DNA of 26,893 nucleotides from Spirogloea muscicola (taxonomy: Eukaryota; Streptophyta; Zygnematophyceae; Spirogloeales; Spirogloeaceae). Location: NCBI GenBank assembly GCA_009602725.1, contig WELB01000107.1:85375-112267 (forward strand), in the 5' to 3' direction. The position numbers were made by a program, and so were the translations under genes. Under the pieces are notes generated by a model. The model was not told the DNA's origin and made no database searches. It saw only the letters and a program-made list of their open reading frames with translations. This document shows positions 20,921-26,893 of this stretch, piece after piece. Numbering within the stretch: the stretch's first letter is position 1; the number at the start of each line of letters is the position of its first letter.

Positions 20921-21401
20921 CTTGACCTGCTCATGCAGTAGACGGTATAAGTGTAACAAAGTAGATAGAATCTGTTTCACCTGCTTGATCAGATCATATA
21001 ATATTGGGGCCTCTCAGCATGCATGCACTGAGCCCCGAACGATCAAATGCGTGTGCATGCCAAGCTATCGGCATCACAAGGTGAGACGGCGCTGCGCCGG
21101 CCGGTAATGGGCGAGGCCAGTCTTGGACCGCGCATTGCAGGAACGTGCGAGAATGATACTACAGGTGTCATCGTCCTGTGTCGACAACGGATGGAAAGAG
21201 ACAGATACAAACGTCTACTGCAGCGCCGGTACTGCAGCGCGAGGTGGTGGCGGGCGCTGTGGCGGTTGGGCAGGGCGCGCAGGCGGCGCGGAGCTGCGGG
21301 CCAGCGGGCTCGCGCGGCAGGCTGCGGGTATACGGGGAGGGGCGTGCGTGCGCAGGTATGGCGCCGATGCACGCGCAACCTCTTATTGAGCCCCTCCCTC
21401 C

Positions 21402-21403
<2 letters not shown>
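20921..21403. other. 5' region of alcohol dehydrogenase copy 1
   Basis: No gene was recognised. The left part should contain the promoter and 5' UTR of the minus-strand dehydrogenase. From about 21200 the sequence is GC-rich up to the CT tract. Confidence 0.4.
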
Positions 21404-21476
<73 letters not shown>

Positions 21477-21538
21477 NCACTCTCTATCTCTCCCTCTCCC
21501 CCTCTCCCTCTCCCTCTCCCCCTCCCTTTTTCCCTCCC
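21404..21538. repeat. (CT)n microsatellite and pyrimidine tract
   Basis: Positions 21404-21476 are an uninterrupted CT dinucleotide run (about 36 units). An unresolved base follows at 21477, then an imperfect C/T tract (CTCCCCCTCTCCCT-like) to about 21538. The N marks an assembly gap or an uncertain repeat length. Reading frames through it (poly Ser-Leu or Glu-Arg) are artefacts. Confidence 0.95.
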
Positions 21539-21573
21539 GGGTCAGCCCGCCATGCTCTTTGGCGGGCTGACCC
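21539..21573. other. 14-bp perfect hairpin next to the CT tract
   Basis: GGGTCAGCCCGCCA (21539-21552) and TGGCGGGCTGACCC (21560-21573) are exact reverse complements separated by a 7-nt loop. It abuts the microsatellite and lies in the shared upstream region of the two dehydrogenase genes. It could form a cruciform or an RNA hairpin; no function is shown. Confidence 0.75.
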
Positions 21574-21659
21574 CGCCTGCATGCACCAGGGCAGCTTCGC
21601 CGCCGCCACGCCAGCTCCGCCGTTACAGAGCTGCGCCATTGGTCAAGTCAGCCCGCGCC

Positions 21660-21960
21660 CACCACCAGCCCTGGCCCCCTTTTGGGTCATTCTCATGTGG
21701 GCTGGCTTCTCACAAGAACGACGACAAGCAGCTCTTCCAGATCGGCAGCAGTGGCAGCAGTGAGAGGCCAGCCCAAAGGGGACCGGACGACGGCCCCGGA
21801 GAAGGTGGCTCTCGCAAGTTGGGCAATGAAGTTGGGCTGTGAACAGTCAGCCCAAGAGGGTTCATTGTCAAGCTCGTCCGAAAGGGCCGGATGGCGCAGC
21901 TTCGTCGCTGATCCTCACAGCCCTCGCGCCCTCTTCTCGATGGGCGAGCTCTTTCTTTCT
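21660..21960. repeat. Remnants of the dispersed hairpin repeat, both orientations
   Basis: A plus-strand core remnant (GTGGGCTGGCTTCTCACA) lies at about 21697-21714, minus-strand pieces (GAGGCCAGCCCAAAGGGG) at about 21763-21780, and a plus-strand tail (CTCGATGGGCGAGC) near 21936-21949. No gene was seen. Positions 21960-22237 also hold no recognisable gene. Confidence 0.5.
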
Positions 21961-22237
21961 CTCTTTCGCACCCCTGCAACAGCTGCTTCTCTCACTGGAA
22001 GATGCTGTTTCGTCTCCAAGCAGTCGGCTGCTGACATTAACAGAGCGGCTGTGAAGGCCAGCCAGATCTCCGAGGAAGCTAACCCACGGGCTCGATCCCT
22101 CAGCTAAGCCCCCACGTGTTCGATACTTCTTTTGAGCCGGCGGGGAGAGGTCCCACCCGGGGACGCTGACGTGGCCGCGGGCAACCGCCACGCGGCGAAG
22201 CCGCAGCAGGCGGGCTGGCGTTGACCACGTGCCTGCT

Positions 22238-22648
22238 AGCTGCCGACCTGGCAGCCCCTGCGCGCCTGACTGGTCCGACGTGGCGCCGCGCCGCCCGCGC
22301 TGACATCTGACAGTCGGTGACGCGGGCTGGCTCCGCCAGCATGGCGCCACGTGGCGCCTTGGTCCACCGCCCGCTGTACACGTCAGCAGGGAGAGCGTGG
22401 GCAAAACCCACCCCCCCCCACCCACGGCCTCCTCGTTCCCGTTACCTTCGTCTTGATCACATCGCCGTTGTTCAGGCGCCAGCTGGCCGCCAACGTGGCA
22501 GGCCTTGCGCGCCCTGATTGTCCAACGTGGCGCCACGCGGCTCGCGCCGGGTGGCGTGACGCAAGCTGGCCCGCCAGCAACGCGTCACGTGGCGTCTGGC
22601 CCAACGCCCGCGCTCCACGTCATCAGGGGGAGCGTAGACAAGAGCCAC
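22238..22648. promoter_or_regulatory. Diverged tandem duplication rich in ACGTG motifs upstream of alcohol dehydrogenase copy 2
   Basis: Copy A (about 22238-22409) and copy B (about 22481-22648) align along their length. Both start AGCTG, share a TGCGCGCC block and CAACGTGGCG or CGACGTGGCG, then a TGACGC block, a CCGCCAGCA block and CACGTGGCG. Each ends with a CACGTCA/ACACGTCA and GGGAGAGCGTGG-like segment. CACGTG and ACGTGGC are G-box-type cores bound by plant bZIP factors. Copy B ends about 410 bp before the ATG at 23059. The duplication is seen; a regulatory role is inference. Confidence 0.5.
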
Positions 22649-22794
22649 CTTGCCCCATCAGCACTGCTGGGGCTGGAATGAGCCGCCTTTCCTGCGCCCC
22701 ATTTTACCCTCCTCATGTGATCAAGATTTCGGTTGGTCATTCTCCAGCCCCTCCCACTTACTAAGTGATCATCCTACCGGGAAAGCCTTTCTGT

Positions 22795-22905
22795 GATAGC
22801 AGCTTTTCGGCCCCTTCGTAAGCTTGCCCAATCCGGACCTTGTCAAACTTCCTTTTGGGCTGACTGCCCACAGCCCTCGCCCCCATTGGAGAGCCACGTT
22901 CCTTC
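22795..22905 (+). repeat. Dispersed hairpin repeat in the promoter region of alcohol dehydrogenase copy 2
   Basis: A CGGCCCCTTCGTAAGC lead, the core at 22857-22876 (GGGCTG/CAGCCC) and a CTCGCCCCCATTGGAGAGCC tail match the family. It ends about 150 bp before the start codon, so it may overlap the promoter or 5' UTR. Confidence 0.6.
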
Positions 22906-23058
22906 CCTACTTTGGGAAAGCCACTTGTTGTCCCACTTTGCCCACTAGTGCAAGATCCTCTCACCCCCCACAGCTCCCCCGCCAGAGCTCCTCCTCGCGG
23001 CCACTGCCCCCCAGCTCCTCCAAGGCCTCGACCGTCGCCCGCTGCCCAGCAAGCCGCC

Positions 23059-25487
23059 ATGGCGTCCGTGGTGAAGAGCATGGTGACGCGGCTGGCGGAC
23101 CAGAGCCACCCCTCGGGGTGGACGTTCGTGGCGGAGCAGGCGCGCGCGGACGCCATCGCCATGGGCCAGAAGGGCCCCAAGGAGAAGGTCACCAAGCTGT
23201 ACATCAAGCACCCGGAGCTTGACCCCCACGACATACGCATCAACGTCACGCACTCGGGCGTCTGCCACACTGGTCGGCCCCGGCAGCCCTGTCTTGTGGC
23301 TCGCGCGTCGTTATTCGGGCCCTCTATCCTTGCCCATGGCCCCCATCAGCGGAAGACTTGGTCACCACTGCACACGGATCAGCTCTTCACGCTTAATTTG
23401 GATATGCCAAGGCAAAGCTTGCCAGTTGTTAATTCCCCAGTCGTTTACTACTTGCACACCACCTGACCTTCCTTTGTTTGTGTCATTCTCTGTTTGTCAT
23501 TCTGGGTAAGCGTGCAGATTGCTGCTAGCAGATAGGTAACTAACTTTGTGGCTGCGCATGTGCAGATCCGCATGTGATGAACGGCGACTGGCCCATGCCC
23601 GGCATGTACCCAATCGTTCCAGGTACATACTGGAAGCTTTACACGGCATTAAAAAAGGAACTCATTTTATGTACACCCCCCTTTTACCCGTCTCTGTATT
23701 TGCAGGCATGTGGTTTGAATTTTTGTCTGGAAAAACTGAATAACAATGACCTGTCTGTTGTCAGGGTGCCTACAGGATGGCTGCTTGTTGTAGGAGGAGG
23801 TCCACTGGTGTTGTGTCCAAGTGGCAGCTGATTTTGTCGTGTGTACTGGTGTTATGGCTCAGGCCATGAGGCAGTTGGGGTCGTAGTCAAGGTGGGCTCA
23901 GAGGTGACGGATTGGAAGGTTGGTGAGCGTGCTGGCTTTGGACCCCACCGCCACTGCTGTGGCGAGTGCGAGTACTGCAAGCGTGGCGATGACCACCTGT
24001 GCCTGGAAATTGGACACTACGAGCCAAAGGACATCAAGAAGCCCAAACTGCTGTACAATCCTGCCGTCGGTGGCTGGGCCACGCAGGTCTGCTTACTAAG
24101 CACTCAAATCTGGTATACGCACAAGGGCGCGCTATCAAGGACAATGCATGAATCACCTGCTTTGGATCATCAATGGTATTTTGATTTTCAATGCCCAAGC
24201 GATTAGTGACAATTGTCCAGAAATTGAGTCTGTGAGGTTCATGCATCTATAAGCAGCTGCAGTGGTGTTAGATGTATGTATTAGCACACTGTCATTCCAC
24301 TTAATCTTTCGCTTCCTGCTGAACAGTCTGCATTGGCTAGCTTACCAGAGTCGAAGTAAATGTTGCGGTGCAGATGCAAGGACCAGCATCATACGCCTTC
24401 AAGATTCCAGACTCAATCCCGTCCGAGAAGGCTGCACCGCTACTTTGTGCTGGCGTCACAGTATACAATCCGCTGTCTCGGCACGTGAAGGAAGGCATGA
24501 CAGTTGGCATCCACGGCATTGGTGGCTTGGGGCACCTGGGCGTCCAGTTTGCCAAGGCCATGGGTTGCAAGGTTAGTGGGTTGCTCTGTTCACACTTTTA
24601 GCAATTCAATTTGACAGTAGCATTGCTTGTCCTATCACCAGGCATGCATAATCTACAAGGTCGATGAGAAATACAGTTGAGTCACTTTGCCATCTCAAGC
24701 TGTGTCGTGCACAGGTCTATGCTATTACTGGACATGCCCAAGAGAAGCGCGCCATCACTGAGCAGCTTGGCGCAGACGTCATTGTGGATACCCACAACAC
24801 GCAGCAGCTCTCTGACTTGGAGAACACCCTTGACTACATCCTATCAACCAACCCCAGGGATGCTGATTACAACATGTTGATTGAGCTCGTCAAACCAGGC
24901 GGGCGCGTGTGCCAGGTGCAGGCCTTGTTATCACTACACTTGTATTTTATCCAAGCAGCTGAGAACTTCTGTCACACAATATCTGGTAGAGAACTGTGGA
25001 CTCCAGTATATGCTACACCTATACACCTGATAGACTGGTAGCTGTTATCTGTGAATCTGTGGCTTTGGGATGCTATTTTCTTGTGATCCCACTCAGATAA
25101 GTTGGTTGACTTGGAAAATAAGAAGTGCACATTTGGAAGTGCATGGCTGATACAGACTAGCAATACTGATGCGCTTAATCAACCCAAGCTGTTCCCATGC
25201 AGGTGGGTATTCCACACAAGAACGAGCCCATCAAGTTCGACGCCTTCAAGTTCTGCAGCCTGCAGAAGGCGTTCATTGGTGCATGGGTAGGCAGTCGGAA
25301 GCAGACGCGGGACTGCCTGGAGTTTGCGGCCAAGCACAAGGTACTGCCTGTCATCGGCCAGGTGCTGCCGCTCGACCAGGTTGACCAAGCCCTGGACAAG
25401 ATGTTCAAGTCGGAGGCACAATTCCGTCAGGTGCTCGAATGCGAGACATATGCGAGGTCACAGAACATGTGGAAATCTGAGGAGTGA
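23059..25487 (+). CDS. Zinc-dependent alcohol dehydrogenase, CAD-like (copy 2 of divergent pair)
   Basis: Same family and likely chemistry as the minus-strand copy. Exons: 23059-23272, 23566-23622, 23863-24086, 24374-24571, 24715-24915 and 25203-25487, together 392 residues, all in frame with GT-AG introns. The start codon has a strong GCCGCCATGG context. Catalytic zinc ligands are C69 (GVCHT), H92/E93 (GHE) and C190 (CAGVT). The structural zinc set is C123, C126, C129 and C137, and the nucleotide loop GIGGLG is at 213-218. Exons 2, 3 and 5 are exactly the length of their counterparts in copy 1. The last exon fuses what are two exons in copy 1, so one intron differs between them. The N-terminus is about eight residues longer and not clearly an organelle signal. 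The substrate is unknown; CAD-like does not prove a lignin-type role in an alga. Confidence 0.93.
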
Positions 25488-25989
25488 GCTGTCAAAGATC
25501 CAGGATCATGGTCAACTAGTTACCTTCTCCGGCCTGTTGGCAATCACTTGATATTATTATCCTCTGTCAGAACAGTCGCTTACATAACTGGTTCAATAGC
25601 CACTTCTGGTTGTTCCTGATTTGTCAGTGATCTAAAGTAGCTGAGCCTTGTCACGGGCCTTGTTACCATAGAATGAGCTTGAGAGTTGGGGACTGTCCAG
25701 CATCTCTCTCAGTGAAGTCTAGCATCTGTTCTGTCGCTTTGGCAGGTTACGTTCTCTTTGTATTGTATACTAGAATTTCTGACGAATGCCGATTGTTGTC
25801 ATATGGAATTTGTTGAGCTGTTACCCTTTTCTTGTAAGCTGTGACGAATTTTGGTTGATAAGTACGAGTATGAAGTTACTATGAAACTGACATGTAATTG
25901 AAAACTAGGCTTCTGCTAAAAATCGGATCAACAAAACCTCTCTCTTGACGTGGCAACTTGAAAGGAGATGTCAGTGAACAACCCAGCTC
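25488..25989. other. 3' region of alcohol dehydrogenase copy 2
   Basis: No gene was seen. TGTAA, the usual green-algal polyadenylation signal, occurs at 25833-25837 and 25893-25897, about 345 and 405 bp after the stop codon; either could end the transcript. Confidence 0.45.
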
Positions 25990-26345
25990 CTTTGGACCTT
26001 GTCCATCATTTGTGGGCTGGCCTTTCACAGCCCTCGATCCCTTGGAGAGCTGCTTATTCTTCTGGGCTGGCCTCTAAGCCTTACTTGCTTGAGAGCTGTT
26101 TTGGTTTGTGGGCTGGCTACCAACATTACTGGGTTTCTCGCCCTAAGGGCTCCGTGGGCTGGCCTTTTACAGCCATCGCCCCATTTTAACTGCTTGTTCT
26201 ACTGAAATCTTGTTCATTCTTAGGCTGGCTTCTCACAGCCATTGTCGTAAACGAAATGAGCTGCTTTTACACAGCCTTCGCTCCCTTTGGCTTTTGAATG
26301 TCGTCCACTCTGTTTGGGCTGGCTTTGCCAGCCCTTCTTCTCTAT
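25990..26345 (+). repeat. Cluster of six hairpin-repeat cores
   Basis: GGGCTGG or GGCTGG cores begin near 26014, 26064, 26109, 26155, 26223 and 26317. Several are followed by CACAGCC or CCAGCCC to form the stem. The last carries the full tail (CTTCTTCTCTATGGGAGAGC). The cores are 45-95 bp apart, denser than elsewhere in the window. No gene is supported. Confidence 0.65.
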
Positions 26346-26499
26346 GGGAGAGCACTTTTGGGGAAGAGCTTAAGAGCCTAGTGGGAGCGAGGGTTGTGAA
26401 ACCATCCCAGCGAAGTGAATGGACAAGAAAATGCGTGTGTTATTTAAGAGATAGAGAGCCATATGTGGCCAAGTACAAAGGCATGCAACATTGACAAAT

Positions 26500-26745
26500 G
26501 TACGTCACAAGGTGCGAAGGGGCCGACAGGCACTTTCGAAGGAAGGCGTAGGAGCACAAAGAAAGTGCGCGCCCATAGGAAAAGGAGGCCAGCAAAGCCA
26601 ACCCAGAAAGAATGGACACAGAGAGAAGGCGCGCAGTGCGCATGAAATTGAAAGGGAGGCCATTTCTAGCCTTACAAATGTCAGAAGAAGTGGCACTCCC
26701 AATGGGGGCAAGGGCTGCGAAAAGCCAGCCCAAAAAGAATTCACA
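26500..26745 (-). repeat. Inverted copy of the dispersed repeat
   Basis: Read on the minus strand, this gives GTGAATTCTTTTTGGGCTGG, then GCAGCCCTTGCCCCCATTGG. A CCTTTCAATTTCATGCGC block follows, and then a second core with CCTATGGGCGCGCAC. The same blocks occur in plus orientation near the left end (1740-1760, 2150-2230), so copies face each other across the window. Confidence 0.55.
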
Positions 26746-26821
26746 AAGGTTTAGAGGGGCCTAAGAGCGGTGAGCAGCTACAAAGGGGCCTGAGGATGCA
26801 ATGGTAAAACAGGGGGAGGAT

Positions 26822-26893
26822 GGATCACTCAATAAGTACGAGTGAGGAGCCTCAGATCCGACAGACTAGCTGCCGGGAAGCTATCACCCTGAC
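26822..26893 (+). repeat. Repeat block shared with 457-545, cut by the window edge
   Basis: The block around TACGAGTGAGGAGCC and GACTAGCTGCCGG aligns with 457-530 in the same orientation. The window ends inside it. Confidence 0.5.

Noticed and set aside
20921-20980. Upstream in-frame extension of the minus-strand dehydrogenase to an ATG at 20980
   Set aside because: It would add a hydrophobic stretch not seen in the paralogue, and an acceptor-like AG lies just before the family-consistent start; it was treated as 5' UTR or intron.
21043-21763. Open frames of poly Leu-Ser and poly Arg-Glu through the CT run
   Set aside because: A dinucleotide repeat has no stop codon in any frame, so these are artefacts of the microsatellite.
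22238-22648. CRISPR-like array
   Set aside because: There are only two long diverged copies, with no short regular repeats or spacers, and the context is eukaryotic.

Overview
The window is nuclear DNA from a eukaryote, most likely a green alga (Chlorophyta, possibly a trebouxiophyte). Four points support this: protein genes are split into many short exons with GT-AG introns that join in consistent phase; there is a eukaryotic cytosolic-type tRNA-Phe with a Pol III T-run; the class A penicillin-binding protein is of cyanobacterial/plastid type with a transit-peptide-like N-terminus; and long pyrimidine tracts and dispersed repeats lie between genes. The species assignment is inference.

Layout. 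1-3370 is gene-poor and repeat-rich: a dispersed family built on a GGGCTGG...CCAGCCC hairpin core, plus an isolated 17-bp perfect hairpin. 3486-6458 (+) is a CHY zinc finger/RING ubiquitin ligase of the RCHY1/PIRH2/MIEL1 family with an SMP-like N-terminus and an abnormal end to its RING. 6459-9300 holds more repeats, three-copy-family coding fragments and a tRNA-Phe(GAA). 9302-17358 (+) is a 22-exon gene for a class A penicillin-binding protein. I could join all exons in frame, and all glycosyltransferase and transpeptidase motifs are intact. 18423-20920 (-) and 23059-25487 (+) are two divergently transcribed, paralogous zinc alcohol dehydrogenases (CAD-like MDR family) with matching intron positions. 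Their shared 2.1-kb upstream region holds a CT microsatellite, a 14-bp perfect hairpin and a diverged tandem duplication rich in ACGTG (G-box-like) motifs. From about 25990 to the end is another dense cluster of the hairpin repeat.

The genes do not form one pathway. The alcohol dehydrogenase pair is a local inverted duplication that may share control elements. The penicillin-binding protein implies that this alga keeps at least one late step of plastid peptidoglycan synthesis. Exon boundaries were set by hand from reading frame, splice dinucleotides and family alignment from memory; no search was run.
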